From Microbacterium lemovicicum (GTDB lineage: Bacteria > Actinomycetota > Actinomycetes > Actinomycetales > Microbacteriaceae): a stretch of 64,000 bases of DNA. Numbering within the stretch: the stretch's first letter is position 1; each line of letters opens with the position of its first letter. A program made the translations under genes and the position numbers. The notes under the pieces are model-generated. The model made no database searches. It was not told the origin of the DNA and saw only the letters and a program-made list of their open reading frames with translations. Below, piece after piece: positions 16,362-24,447 of the stretch. Location of the stretch: assembly GCF_003991875.1 (NCBI RefSeq), contig NZ_CP031423.1, forward strand, positions 1,116,001 through 1,180,000. The letters run 5' to 3'.

Positions 16362-17417
16362 ATGACGGACTTCGACGTTCGAGCCACGGTCGGGCCGGCC
16401 GGTCGCACCGCCGCGTCCGCCGTCGCCGGCGACCCCACCGGAGGCGCCCCGCATCCGTCGGCGCCCATCCCCGTGCAGGGGAGGCCGCTCGGCGAAGGAG
16501 TCCGCACCCCGCTGGGCGAGACCGGCTTCCGCATCTTCCCGCTGGTGCTCGGCGCCGCCGAGTTCGGCTGGAACGTCGACGCCGACGCGAGCCAGGGCAT
16601 CCTCGACACCTACGTCGGGCTCGGCGGCAACGCCCTCCACACCTCCGACAGCTTCTCCGCCGGGCGCAGCGAGCACATCCTCGGCCGGTGGCTGCACTCC
16701 CGCGGCCTGCGCGACGACATGGTCCTCGGCGTCCGCGTCGGCGGGCACCCCGACAACCCCGGACTGGGCTCGGTCAATCTGGTGCGAGCGGTCGAGGCAT
16801 CCCTGACCCGTCTGCGCACCGACCGCATCGACGTGCTGTTCCTCGATGCGCGGACCGACTCGACCACGCCCCTCGAAGACACGCTCGCCACCGCCGAGTG
16901 GCTGGTCGAGACCGGGAAGGTGCGGTCTCTGGCCGCTACCGGGTACACCGCCGCCCAGCTCGTGGAGGCGCGCATCCTGGCCTCCGCCGGCTTCCCCCGC
17001 ATCTCGGTGCTCGACGTGCCCTTCAACATCCTCCGCCGACAGGACTTCGACGCCGACCTCCGCCTCGTCGCGGGGGCGCAGAGCATGGCCGTCACCGCCT
17101 CGCACGCCCTCGAGCACGGCTTCCTCTCCGGGCGCCACCGCACGCGCACACGCAGCACCCTGTCGGCGCGCGGCGCGCAGCTCGCGGCGAACCTCAACCG
17201 CCGCGGCGGTCGCACCCTGCGGGCCCTCGACGCCATCGGCACCGAGCTCGGCGTGCCCGACGCGGCCGTCGCCGTGGCCTGGCTGCTCGCCCAGCGACTG
17301 GTGACAGCGCCGATCGTCAATGCCTTCGCGCCCCAGCAGGTCGAGGAGCTCGTGCAGGGCGTCGGTGTGCGTCTCAGCCGCTCCCAGCTCAGCGAGATCG
17401 CGCGCGCCTCCGAATAG
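16362..17417 (+). CDS. Aldo/keto reductase-like protein lacking the catalytic tetrad
   Basis: This is a 351-residue TIM-barrel protein of the aldo/keto reductase superfamily: RTPLGETGFRIFPLVLGAAEFG start, GRSEHILGRWL, SLTRLRTDRIDVLFL, TPLEDTLATAEWLVETGKVRSLAATGY. The four residues that normally form the active site are all different: the Asp of DTA is His93, the Tyr five residues on is Phe98, the Lys at the end of the next strand is Arg125, and the His of the LxxLH motif is Asp162. It probably no longer works as a carbonyl reductase, although NADPH binding could remain. The first 45 residues are a disordered extension. RBS GAGGAGG precedes the ATG. It stands alone between pnp and a phosphatase gene. 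Confidence 0.85.
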   Translation: MTDFDVRATVGPAGRTAASAVAGDPTGGAPHPSAPIPVQGRPLGEGVRTPLGETGFRIFPLVLGAAEFGWNVDADASQGILDTYVGLGGNALHTSDSFSAGRSEHILGRWLHSRGLRDDMVLGVRVGGHPDNPGLGSVNLVRAVEASLTRLRTDRIDVLFLDARTDSTTPLEDTLATAEWLVETGKVRSLAATGYTAAQLVEARILASAGFPRISVLDVPFNILRRQDFDADLRLVAGAQSMAVTASHALEHGFLSGRHRTRTRSTLSARGAQLAANLNRRGGRTLRALDAIGTELGVPDAAVAVAWLLAQRLVTAPIVNAFAPQQVEELVQGVGVRLSRSQLSEIARASE

Positions 17418-17596
17418 GCGCAAATCCGCTGCGCCCGCGCTCGCGCGGAGAGCGAGGAACCGCTGCGCCGGCGCCCGCTCGCGACGGGCCCGCCTCGTGG
17501 CAGGCGGCGCGCCCGGCGCACAAGGGTCGGAGGGTCGCCGGGAGGGTGTCGTAGGGTGGAAGTCACCCACAAACGTCCCCGACGAAGTGAGCAGCA

Positions 17597-18199
17597 GTGA
17601 CGCACTTTATCTACCTGGTGCGTCACGGCGAGCACCAGAACGCCGAGCACGGACTGGTCGACGGACCGCTGTCCCCCCGCGGTCGCCGCCAGGCCTCTCT
17701 GCTCGCCGACCGACTGTCGGGGGTCCCGCTGGACGCCGTCTGGCATTCGCCGCTCGAGCGGGCGAGCGAGACCGCGCGCGCCGTCGCCGACAGGCTGCCG
17801 TCCGTCTCGCCGCAGCCGTCCGCCCTGCTGTTCGACTGCGTTCCCACGGGCATGACACCCGAGACCCCGTCCACGTTCGAGCCGTTCTTCGGCAGCGTCA
17901 CGGAGGCCGAGATCGACGCCGGCGGTGCGCAGATGGCCGATGCGGTCAGCGAGTTCCTCGTGCGCAAGCCGGGCGACGTGCACGAGCTGCTCATCACCCA
18001 CAACTTCGTCATCGCGTGGTTCGTCCGCGAGGTGCTGCAGGCGCCCGACTGGCGCTGGATGACGCTCAACCAGGCCCACTGCGGACTGACGGTGATCAGT
18101 CAGAAGCAGGGGCGCCCGTGGACACTGGTGACGCACAACGACCTCGCGCACCTGCCGGTCGAGCTGCGCACCGGCCTCCCGGAGAACCTCCCGGTCTGA
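17597..18199 (+). CDS. Histidine phosphatase family protein (phosphoglycerate mutase-like)
   Basis: This is a 200-residue protein of the histidine phosphatase superfamily. The phosphohistidine motif is LVRHGEHQNAE near the N-terminus (RHG), the second basic site is HSPLERASETA, and the second catalytic His is in LLITHNFVIAWFV. The substrate is unknown; the small size and variable middle region suggest a phosphatase rather than a glycolytic mutase. GTG 17597 is the start; the ribosome site is weak. A TAGGGT hexamer about 40 bases upstream may be the -10 box. The next gene, dapB, has its own predicted promoter. Confidence 0.87.
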   Translation: MTHFIYLVRHGEHQNAEHGLVDGPLSPRGRRQASLLADRLSGVPLDAVWHSPLERASETARAVADRLPSVSPQPSALLFDCVPTGMTPETPSTFEPFFGSVTEAEIDAGGAQMADAVSEFLVRKPGDVHELLITHNFVIAWFVREVLQAPDWRWMTLNQAHCGLTVISQKQGRPWTLVTHNDLAHLPVELRTGLPENLPV

Positions 18200-18225
18200 C
18201 GCGGCGGGGCGTCCGCACGGGCCCG

Positions 18226-18238
18226 TAGGCTGGGCGAC
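18226..18238 (+). promoter_or_regulatory. Leaderless -10 box of dapB
   Basis: TAGGCT (18226-18231) lies 7 bases before the dapB ATG and there is no purine-rich ribosome site, as expected for a leaderless transcript. Confidence 0.55.
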
Positions 18239-19057
18239 ATGACGACACGCGTGGCCCTGGTGGGCGGCACCGGCAAGCTCGGCGGCATCATCCGCGACGT
18301 CATCGAGCAGGAGGACGGCTTCGAGGTGTCGGCCGTGCTGTCGTCGCGGTCCGACCTCGACGAGATCGACGGCGCCGACCTCGTCGTCGATGCCAGCATC
18401 CCGTCCATCTCCATCGACGTCGTCCGCGCGGCCGTGCAGCGGGGCATCCCCGTGCTCGTGGGCACCTCCGGGTGGTCCGCCGAGCGCATCGCGCTGATCA
18501 GGCCGCTGGTGGATGCTGCGGGCAGCGGTGCGCTGTTCATCCCGAACTTCTCGCTGGGGTCGGTGCTGGGCTCCGCGCTGGCCGCCGCCGCGGCGCCTTT
18601 CTTCCCCTCGGTGGAGATCGTCGAGGCCCACCGGGAGACGAAGATCGACTCGCCGAGCGGCACCGCCGTGCGCACTGCCGAGCTCATCGCCGCGGCGCGC
18701 TCCTCGGTCGGACCCGTCGAGTCGCCCCACGTCGATCAGCGCGCGCGCGGCCAGCAGGTGGCGAGTGTGCCGATCCACTCGCTGCGCCGCCCCGGCGTCA
18801 TCGCGCGGCAGGAGACCATCCTGTCGGGTGCGGGGGAGGCGCTGTCGATCGTGCACGACACGGTGGACCCTGCCGCGGCCTACGCTCCGGGCATCCGCAT
18901 CGCACTCGCGGCGGCGGTGGACGTGCGCGGGGTCGTGGTCGGCCTCGACAGCTTCCTCGACATCGGCATCCGCGCACCGCGTCCGGCGACCCCGAAGAGC
19001 GCGGCGACCGACGAGGGCGACGTGCCCGGCCAGGTGGCCCGGGTCACCGGCGCATGA
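18239..19057 (+). CDS. dapB: 4-hydroxy-tetrahydrodipicolinate reductase
   Basis: This is a 272-residue enzyme of the lysine/diaminopimelate pathway that reduces HTPA with NAD(P)H. The dinucleotide loop is VALVGGTGKLG at the N-terminus. The substrate motif is EAHRETKIDSPSGTA, which keeps the first catalytic His, the Lys and the SGT loop but has Arg where many homologues have a second His. The C-terminal extension of about 25 residues (RPATPKSAATDEGD) is disordered. Its stop overlaps the next gene's ATG (ATGA), so they are coupled. dapA and dapF are also in this window, at about 24 and 37 kb, not in one operon. Confidence 0.93.
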   Translation: MTTRVALVGGTGKLGGIIRDVIEQEDGFEVSAVLSSRSDLDEIDGADLVVDASIPSISIDVVRAAVQRGIPVLVGTSGWSAERIALIRPLVDAAGSGALFIPNFSLGSVLGSALAAAAAPFFPSVEIVEAHRETKIDSPSGTAVRTAELIAAARSSVGPVESPHVDQRARGQQVASVPIHSLRRPGVIARQETILSGAGEALSIVHDTVDPAAAYAPGIRIALAAAVDVRGVVVGLDSFLDIGIRAPRPATPKSAATDEGDVPGQVARVTGA

Positions 19058-19506
19058 GCGCGCGCATCGGCGTCGCCGTGATGGCGGTCGTCCTGGCGCT
19101 CTACATCGGCCTGGTCGGCCAGCGGGCCTGGCTGCTGCTCACCGCGCGGGAGCCGATCGCGGTGGCCATGGGCGTGGCGCTCGTCGTGCTGCCGGCCATC
19201 GCGACGTGGGCGATCGGACGCGAGCTCTGGTTCGGCGTGCGGGCGGAGCAGGTGGCGCGTCGCCTCGAGGCGGAGGGCGGACTCCCGACCGACGACGTGG
19301 CGGTCCGGCCGAGCGGACGCGTCCTGCGCGAGGACGGCGACGCCGTCTTCCCCGTGTACCAGGCGGAGGTCGAGGCCTCGCCCGAGTCGTGGCAGGCCTG
19401 GTTCCGGCTCGCGCTCGCCTACGACGCCGCGGGCGACCGCAGACGCGCGCGGGCTGCCGTCCGGAAGTCGATATCGCTCGAGGGCGCCTCCCGCCGCACG
19501 CGCTGA
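19054..19506 (+). CDS. Small membrane protein with TPR-like C-terminus, unknown function
   Basis: This is a 150-residue protein with two hydrophobic segments near residues 5-25 and 33-52, then a soluble region. The C-terminal part (SPESWQAWFRLALAYDAAGD followed by RRRARAAVRKSI) resembles a single tetratricopeptide-type helix pair. It overlaps dapB by four bases (ATGA) and is probably co-translated with it. No enzymatic motif is seen. Such small TPR-tailed membrane proteins next to dapB are of unknown function, and I cannot say more. Confidence 0.75.
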   Translation: MSARIGVAVMAVVLALYIGLVGQRAWLLLTAREPIAVAMGVALVVLPAIATWAIGRELWFGVRAEQVARRLEAEGGLPTDDVAVRPSGRVLREDGDAVFPVYQAEVEASPESWQAWFRLALAYDAAGDRRRARAAVRKSISLEGASRRTR

Positions 19507-19514
19507 GGGCTCGC

Positions 19515-19562
19515 GCCGAGCGGCGCTCGCGCTGAGCGGCGCTCGCGCGGAGCACCGCACGC
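19515..19562. repeat. 16-bp tandem repeat, about three copies
   Basis: Units begin at 19515, 19531 and 19547, with consensus GCBGAGCGGCGCTCGC; the first two differ by one base and the third is degenerate. The array fills the gap between two convergent genes and begins just after the upstream stop codon. Confidence 0.6.
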
Positions 19563-19570
19563 GCGGAGGC

Positions 19571-20479
19571 TCAGGCCGGGTCGGCCAGCGCGGCGGCGAC
19601 CGCGGACTCGACCGTGGGGTGCCGGAACTCGAAGCCCGACGCCTGCAGCACCTCGGGTGCCACGTCGGCGTCGGTGGTCAGGAGCGCCTCCGTGGCATCC
19701 TTCCCCAGACCCAGCTTCAGCGCCCACTCCGGTGCGCGCAGCAGGAACGGGCGGTTCATCTGCGTCGCGAGGGCGAAGCCGAGGTCGTTGGCCGTCGCGC
19801 GCGTCGGACCGGTGAGGTTCACCGGACCCTCCAGCTGCGCGTCCACCACGTGGCGGATCGCCCGCACCTCGTCCTCGAGCGAGATCCACGGCCACACCTG
19901 CGTGCCCCGGCCGATCGGTCCGGAGACGCCCAGGCGGGTGAGCAGGAGCAGCGGCTTCAGCACGCCCCGGCGGTGCACGACCGGCGCCGTACGGAGCATC
20001 GACACGCGCGCGTGCGGACCCGCTGCGGCGGCCGCCGCCTCCCATTCGCCGCACAGGTCGGCCAGGAACGTCTCGCCGCGGGGCGAGGTCTCCGTCAGGC
20101 GCACGCCCGGGACGGAGCCGTAGTAGCCGACGGCGGAGGCGGACACGAGGGGCGGAGCATCCGTCTTCAGCTCACGCACGGCGCGCGCCAGAGCTCGGGT
20201 CGGAGTGATGCGCGACCACACGAGGGTGCTCTTGTAGCTGCGAGTCCAGGGGAAGCGACCGATGCTGGCGCCGTTCAGGCCGATGACGGCGCGGGCGCCG
20301 GCGAGCAGCGACGGGTCGAGCGGGCGGTCGTCGGTGAGCCACTCGTGCTCGTCGGCGGTGCGCGGAGGCCGGCGGACGAGCGTGGTCACGCCGATGCCGT
20401 CGGCGCGGAAGCTCTCGATCAGAGCCTCGCCGATCAGACCGGACGCGCCGGCCAGGACGACGCGACCGGACTCAGGCAA
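19571..20479 (-). CDS. TIGR01777 family oxidoreductase (SDR39U1-like epimerase)
   Basis: This is an NAD(P)-binding extended SDR of about 302 residues. GRVVLAGASGLIGEALIESF is the nucleotide-binding loop, SASAVGYYG holds the catalytic Tyr region of this family, and WPWISLEDEVRAI and GPVNLTGP are typical C-terminal motifs. The function is unknown; homologues occur next to cell-division or stress genes. I take TTG 20479 as start because the fold begins at once after it; this overlaps the OsmC stop by eight bases, implying translational coupling. No ATG or GTG occurs near enough in frame. Confidence 0.85.
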   Translation of the reverse strand: MPESGRVVLAGASGLIGEALIESFRADGIGVTTLVRRPPRTADEHEWLTDDRPLDPSLLAGARAVIGLNGASIGRFPWTRSYKSTLVWSRITPTRALARAVRELKTDAPPLVSASAVGYYGSVPGVRLTETSPRGETFLADLCGEWEAAAAAAGPHARVSMLRTAPVVHRRGVLKPLLLLTRLGVSGPIGRGTQVWPWISLEDEVRAIRHVVDAQLEGPVNLTGPTRATANDLGFALATQMNRPFLLRAPEWALKLGLGKDATEALLTTDADVAPEVLQASGFEFRHPTVESAVAAALADPA

Positions 20480-20897
20480 GCGTGGCCTCGAGCGTGATCT
20501 CGATGCCCGAGAGCGCCTGCGACACCGGACAGTTCGCCTTGGCATCCGCCGCGATCCGGTCGAAGTCCTCCTGCGAGAGTCCGGGGACGACGGCGTTGAC
20601 GTTGAGGTGGCTGCCGGTGATGCCCGTGCCCGGTGCGAAGGTGACCGAGGCGGTCGTGTCGACCGACTCAGGGGGAGTGCCGTTCTCGGCGAGGGCATGG
20701 GAGAAGGCCATGCTGAAGCACGCCGCGTGGGCCGCCGCGATGAGCTCCTCGGGGGTGGTGACAGACGTCGACCCCTCGCTGCGCGCCTTCCAGTTCACGT
20801 CGAACGTGCCCGCACCGGACGAGTCGAGGGACACGGTCCCCGAGCCGTCCATCAGAGAACCCTTCCAGTGGGTGGTCGCTTCGCTGGTGACGGTCAT
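20472..20897 (-). CDS. OsmC-family peroxiredoxin
   Basis: This is a 141-residue OsmC/Ohr superfamily protein. The two conserved redox cysteines are Cys60 (AAHAACFSMA) and Cys123 (KANCPVSQAL), which reduce organic hydroperoxides in this family. ATG 20897 has AGGAGG five bases upstream and is preferred over the in-frame ATG at 20939. It is the first gene of a two-gene unit with the TIGR01777 oxidoreductase. The TTHWKGSLMDGSG start resembles OsmC more than Ohr. Confidence 0.92.
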   Translation of the reverse strand: MTVTSEATTHWKGSLMDGSGTVSLDSSGAGTFDVNWKARSEGSTSVTTPEELIAAAHAACFSMAFSHALAENGTPPESVDTTASVTFAPGTGITGSHLNVNAVVPGLSQEDFDRIAADAKANCPVSQALSGIEITLEATLA

Positions 20898-21010
20898 GGC
20901 AGCCTCCTGACGTGGGTGCGCCGCGCGGATCGGGCGCATCGCGGCCAGCCTAACGAGGCGTCCGCGCGCAGACGACGGCTTGACACCGGCTCACGAGTCG
21001 GCCGTTCGGC

Positions 21011-21580
21011 TCAGGCTGCCGGGCGCCGACGGCCGACGAGGCCGGTGCGCTGGAGGGCGAGGTACATCATGCAGCCGAGGCACACCCCGAACACCGCGTT
21101 CAGGAAGGCCGCGACGAACGCCAGGGACGCGGCGATCGGCAGCGCCCAGGGCACGCCGACGAGGTGCAGGATCAGTCCGACGACGCTGACGAAGAGGCCG
21201 ACGCCCTGCGCGAACCGCGGCGGACGCGGATCCTCGAGCTCGGTCGGAGGGCTCAGCCGCGGGCGGATCAGCCGGCGGAACAGCACGCCCCACGGCGCCG
21301 TCCGGGGCGCCACGACGGACCAGGCGAAGAGGAGGGCGATGACGAGCAGCAGCAGGAAGCCGGGGTCGAGCGCCCGCTCACCCGGTGAGGCGGCGCGGAC
21401 CGCCCAGGTGTCGGGGACGAAGCTCTCCGATGCCAGCGGCTGATAAGCGAACCAGCCGAACGTGCGCGCCGTCGACATCCCCGTCAGCGAGACGAGCACG
21501 GTGATCGCGAGGAGGACGGCGGTGATGGATGCCGCGAACCGCGGTCCGCGCGGATCGATGCCGGCCGGGCGCTCAGACAT
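21011..21580 (-). CDS. DUF4395 membrane protein
   Basis: This is a 189-residue protein with about four hydrophobic segments (near 15-35, 75-92, 127-148 and 150-175), a [16 protein letters not shown] start and a [13 protein letters not shown]-terminus with two cysteines. This matches DUF4395, an uncharacterised family commonly paired with a thioredoxin-like protein, as here: it starts eight bases before the thioredoxin-like gene ends. A role in thiol exchange across the membrane is an inference from the pairing and the CLGC pair. Confidence 0.85.
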   Translation of the reverse strand: MSERPAGIDPRGPRFAASITAVLLAITVLVSLTGMSTARTFGWFAYQPLASESFVPDTWAVRAASPGERALDPGFLLLLVIALLFAWSVVAPRTAPWGVLFRRLIRPRLSPPTELEDPRPPRFAQGVGLFVSVVGLILHLVGVPWALPIAASLAFVAAFLNAVFGVCLGCMMYLALQRTGLVGRRRPAA

Positions 21581-22010
21581 CGCTTCTGCTCCCGTCGAGG
21601 CCGGCGAGCTCGAGCTCGATGACGTCGGGGTTGGGCACGCCGCCGAAGCGGGTGCGGATGACGCCGTGGCGATCGAGGATCAGCGTGGTGGGCGTCTGCA
21701 TCACGTGGAAGTGCCGCGCGAGGTCGGGGCGGTGCGTGAGGTCGACGTCGAGGTGGCGCACGCCCTCGTGCGCGGCCGCGACGGCCGCGAGCTGGCGGTG
21801 CACGCCGGGGCAGCGCGAGCAGATCTCGGTGCTGAACTGCAGGAGCGTGGCCGTCTCGCCGAGCCCGTCGGCACCCAGACGCTGCGCGTCGACGACTTCG
21901 TGCGGCAGATGGCGCTGCGGGGTCCGCTGACGCCACTGCAGGCAGGCCCCGATCGCGACGGTCACGACCAGCAGCACGGCCAGCACGACGAGCGCGTTGA
22001 TCAGGGTCAC
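21573..22010 (-). CDS. Membrane-anchored thioredoxin-family protein
   Basis: This is a 145-residue protein with an N-terminal membrane anchor (residues about 3-25) and a thioredoxin fold. The active site reads [10 protein letters not shown] (CSRC, an atypical CxxC), the cis-proline segment is MQTPTTLIL, and [10 protein letters not shown] closes the fold. The anchor places the thiol domain outside the membrane. It is the first gene of a coupled pair with DUF4395. GTG 22010 is the start; the ribosome site is weak. The promoter lies in the 123 bases shared with the divergent thyA gene. Confidence 0.83.
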   Translation of the reverse strand: MTLINALVVLAVLLVVTVAIGACLQWRQRTPQRHLPHEVVDAQRLGADGLGETATLLQFSTEICSRCPGVHRQLAAVAAAHEGVRHLDVDLTHRPDLARHFHVMQTPTTLILDRHGVIRTRFGGVPNPDVIELELAGLDGSRSDV

Positions 22011-22120
22011 AGCCGACAAGGTTATCTGCTTTCCCCTGAATGGATCCGGAGACGGCGTCCGGTGACGGAGGATGACCGGGCGGCCGCCCGGCTCACCCGC
22101 GCGCCGGGCGCGTCCGCCGG

Positions 22121-22133
22121 TATCGTGGACGTC
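22121..22133 (+). promoter_or_regulatory. Leaderless -10 box of thyA
   Basis: TATCGT (22121-22126) ends seven bases before the GTG at 22134; no Shine-Dalgarno sequence is present. Confidence 0.6.
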
Positions 22134-22937
22134 GTGACGACCCCCACCCCGTACGAGGATCTGCTGCGCGATGTGCTCGAGAACGGCACGCACAAGGACG
22201 ACCGCACCGGGACGGGCACGACCAGCTCGTTCGGACGCCAGATCCGCTTCGACCTGTCGGAGGGCTTCCCCCTCATCACCACCAAGCGCGTGCACTTCAA
22301 GTCGATCGCGTACGAGCTGCTCTGGTTCCTCCGCGGAGAGTCGAACGTGCGGTGGCTGCAGGAGAACGGCATCACGATCTGGGACGAGTGGGCCGACGCC
22401 CAGGGCGAGCTCGGCCCCGTCTACGGCGTGCAGTGGCGGTCGTGGCCCGATCGCGACGGCGAAGGCATCGACCAGATCTCGCAGGTGATCGATCGCATCC
22501 GCGCCGACCCCGACTCGCGCCGCCTCATCGTGTCGGCGTGGAATCCCGCCGACATCCCCGACATGGCCCTCGCGCCGTGCCACGCGCTGTTCCAGTTCTA
22601 CGTCGCCGACGGCAGGCTGTCGTGCCAGCTCTACCAGCGCAGCGCCGACCTGTTCCTCGGCGTCCCCTTCAACATCGCCTCCTACGCCCTGCTGACGATG
22701 ATGATCGCGCAGCAGACCGGCCTCGAGCCCGGCGACTTCGTCTGGACGGGCGGCGACTGCCACATCTACGACAACCACCTCGAGCAGGTGCGCGAGCAGC
22801 TCACCCGCGAGCCGTACCCGCTGCCGACCCTGCGCATCACCCGCACGCCGGAATCGATCTTCGACTACCGCTACGAGGACTTCGTCATCGAGGACTATCA
22901 GCACCACCCCGCCATCCGCGGAGCGGTCGCGGTATGA
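22134..22937 (+). CDS. thyA: Thymidylate synthase
   Basis: This is ThyA, 267 residues, converting dUMP to dTMP with methylene-tetrahydrofolate. Motifs include [26 protein letters not shown], the nucleophile Cys149 in [32 protein letters not shown] and [12 protein letters not shown] 22134 is preferred because of the -10 box seven bases upstream; another GTG nine bases earlier falls within that box. Its stop overlaps the dfrA start (ATGA), so the two folate-linked enzymes are made together. Confidence 0.96.
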   Translation: MTTPTPYEDLLRDVLENGTHKDDRTGTGTTSSFGRQIRFDLSEGFPLITTKRVHFKSIAYELLWFLRGESNVRWLQENGITIWDEWADAQGELGPVYGVQWRSWPDRDGEGIDQISQVIDRIRADPDSRRLIVSAWNPADIPDMALAPCHALFQFYVADGRLSCQLYQRSADLFLGVPFNIASYALLTMMIAQQTGLEPGDFVWTGGDCHIYDNHLEQVREQLTREPYPLPTLRITRTPESIFDYRYEDFVIEDYQHHPAIRGAVAV

Positions 22938-23428
22938 CGCACATCGGCCTGGTCTGGGCCGAGGCGGCCGGCGGCGTCATCGGCGCCGATGGCGGCATGC
23001 CCTGGTACGTGCCCGAGGACCTCGCCCACTTCAAGGACGTCACCGCGCAGCATCCGGTCGTCATGGGACGACGCACGTGGGAGTCGCTGCCCGAGGGATT
23101 CCGGCCCCTGCCCGGCCGCGCGAACATCGTGGTGACGCGGTCGGCGGACTGGGAGTCCGACGGCGCGCAGCGCGCCGGGTCGCTCGAGGAGGCGCTGCAG
23201 GCCGCGGGGGACCCCGAGCGGGTCTGGGTGATCGGCGGCGCGGGCCTGTTCCGCGAGGCGATCGGCAGCGCCGACCTGCTGGAGGTGACCGAGCTCGACC
23301 TGGAGGTCGAGGGCGACACCTTCGCTCCGCCGCGGGACGGCTGGCGAGTCGTCGCCGCCGACCCGGCGGAGGGGTGGCACACGTCGCGCCGCGGCATCCG
23401 CTACCGCTTCCTGCGCTGCGAGCGCTGA
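22934..23428 (+). CDS. dfrA: Dihydrofolate reductase
   Basis: This is a 164-residue chromosomal DHFR that regenerates tetrahydrofolate after thymidylate synthesis. Motifs are [20 protein letters not shown], the acidic [20 protein letters not shown] and [10 protein letters not shown]. Its ATG overlaps the thyA stop, and its stop overlaps the ATG of the following SDR gene (TGATG), making a tightly coupled three-gene unit. folA is an equally valid name. Confidence 0.95.
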   Translation: MTHIGLVWAEAAGGVIGADGGMPWYVPEDLAHFKDVTAQHPVVMGRRTWESLPEGFRPLPGRANIVVTRSADWESDGAQRAGSLEEALQAAGDPERVWVIGGAGLFREAIGSADLLEVTELDLEVEGDTFAPPRDGWRVVAADPAEGWHTSRRGIRYRFLRCER

Positions 23429-24189
23429 TGCCCGTCGCCCTCATCACCGGCGCGAGCTCCGGACTCGGCGCCGAGTTCGCCCGCCAGCTCGCCGCTCGCG
23501 GAGCGGACCTGGTGCTGGTCGCCCGCACGCGCTCGGCGCTCGAGCGCGTCGCCGCCGAGGCGGGGGAGCGCTACGGCGTGCACTGCGACATCATCGTGGC
23601 CGACCTGTCGGATCCCGAGCAGATCGCCGCGGTGGTCGAGCGCCTGGCGAGCCCGGAGCGTCCGGTCGACGTGCTCGTCAACAACGCCGGCTACGGCCTG
23701 CCCCTCGCCTTCGAGCGCAACGACATCGACGACGAGGTGCGCCACCTGCGCGTGCACGATGAGGCGACGATGCGCCTGATGCACGCCGCCCTCGGCCCGA
23801 TGCTGGCCCGCGGGAGCGGCCGCATCATCAACGTCGCCTCCGTCGCGGCGTTCATCCCGCGCTCGACCTACGGCGCGGTGAAGGCCTGGATGGTCAGCTT
23901 CAGCCGCTGGGCGAACGCCGTCTACGCCCCGCGCGGAGTGACCGTCACGGCCGTCTGCCCGGGATACGTGCACACGGAGTTCCACGAGCGCCTCGGACTC
24001 CCGCCCGGCCAGGAGGGCATCGCCTCCTGGATGTGGCTGAACGCCCCCGACGTGGTCGCCGAGGCGCTCCAGGATGCCGCGCGCGGCCGGTCCGTCTCGG
24101 TGCCGTCGCTGCGCTGGAAGGCGCTGACCCGCCTCGTGCCGCTCCTCCCCGACCGCCTCGCCGCGCGGATGGGCATGCGCGGGCGCTGA
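23428..24189 (+). CDS. Short-chain dehydrogenase/reductase
   Basis: This is a 253-residue classical SDR. The cofactor loop is TGASSGLGAEFARQLA, followed by LVNNAGYG and the catalytic set Ser138, Tyr148 and Lys152 (STYGAVK). VCPGYVHTEFHERLG is the usual post-catalytic loop. Basic residues after the second strand (VARTRSALER) suggest NADP(H). The substrate is unknown. It is translationally coupled to dfrA. The final helices are hydrophobic and Arg-rich, which could hint at membrane association. Confidence 0.9.
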   Translation: MPVALITGASSGLGAEFARQLAARGADLVLVARTRSALERVAAEAGERYGVHCDIIVADLSDPEQIAAVVERLASPERPVDVLVNNAGYGLPLAFERNDIDDEVRHLRVHDEATMRLMHAALGPMLARGSGRIINVASVAAFIPRSTYGAVKAWMVSFSRWANAVYAPRGVTVTAVCPGYVHTEFHERLGLPPGQEGIASWMWLNAPDVVAEALQDAARGRSVSVPSLRWKALTRLVPLLPDRLAARMGMRGR

Positions 24190-24216
24190 TCCCGTCGCGG
24201 GCCGGTCGCGGACCGG

Positions 24217-24348
24217 TCGTCGAGCGTTGGTGTCCCCGTCGATGAGCGTTGATGTCGCTGTCGATGAGCGTTGATGTCGGTGTCGGTGAGCGTTGATGTC
24301 CCACTTTCTGCACAACTCGCCGACGCCGTCTGCAGAAAGTGGGACATC
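24217..24348. repeat. 22-bp tandem repeat ending in a perfect 18-bp hairpin
   Basis: Units of 22 bp begin at 24217, 24239, 24261 and 24283; the middle two differ by one base (consensus TCGATGAGCGTTGATGTCGS). The last unit runs into an exact 18-bp inverted repeat (24295-24312 with 24331-24348, loop 18 bases). The patch is AT-richer than its surroundings. There are no spacers, so it is not CRISPR, and 22 is not a multiple of three. It sits between the SDR gene and dapA, whose promoter at 24436 is separate. Confidence 0.8.
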
Positions 24349-24435
24349 GGTCGGGGGTCGCGCACACGTCGACCAGAACTTCGGAGGGCCCAGCCATCCA
24401 CCCGCACCCCGAAGCGGCGCGCGCGGGCGAACCGA

Positions 24436-24447
24436 TAGCCTGGAGTC
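24436..24447 (+). promoter_or_regulatory. Leaderless -10 box of dapA
   Basis: TAGCCT (24436-24441) is followed by six bases and then the ATG at 24448. The intervening GGAG is too close to act as a ribosome site. Confidence 0.55.

Noticed and set aside
21462..22133. Upstream extension of thyA
   Set aside because: It runs antisense to the thioredoxin-like and DUF4395 genes and has no ThyA homology; the -10 box at 22121 sets the start.
24217..24300. CRISPR-like repeats
   Set aside because: The units are directly adjacent with no spacers and are only 22 bp, and no cas genes are present.
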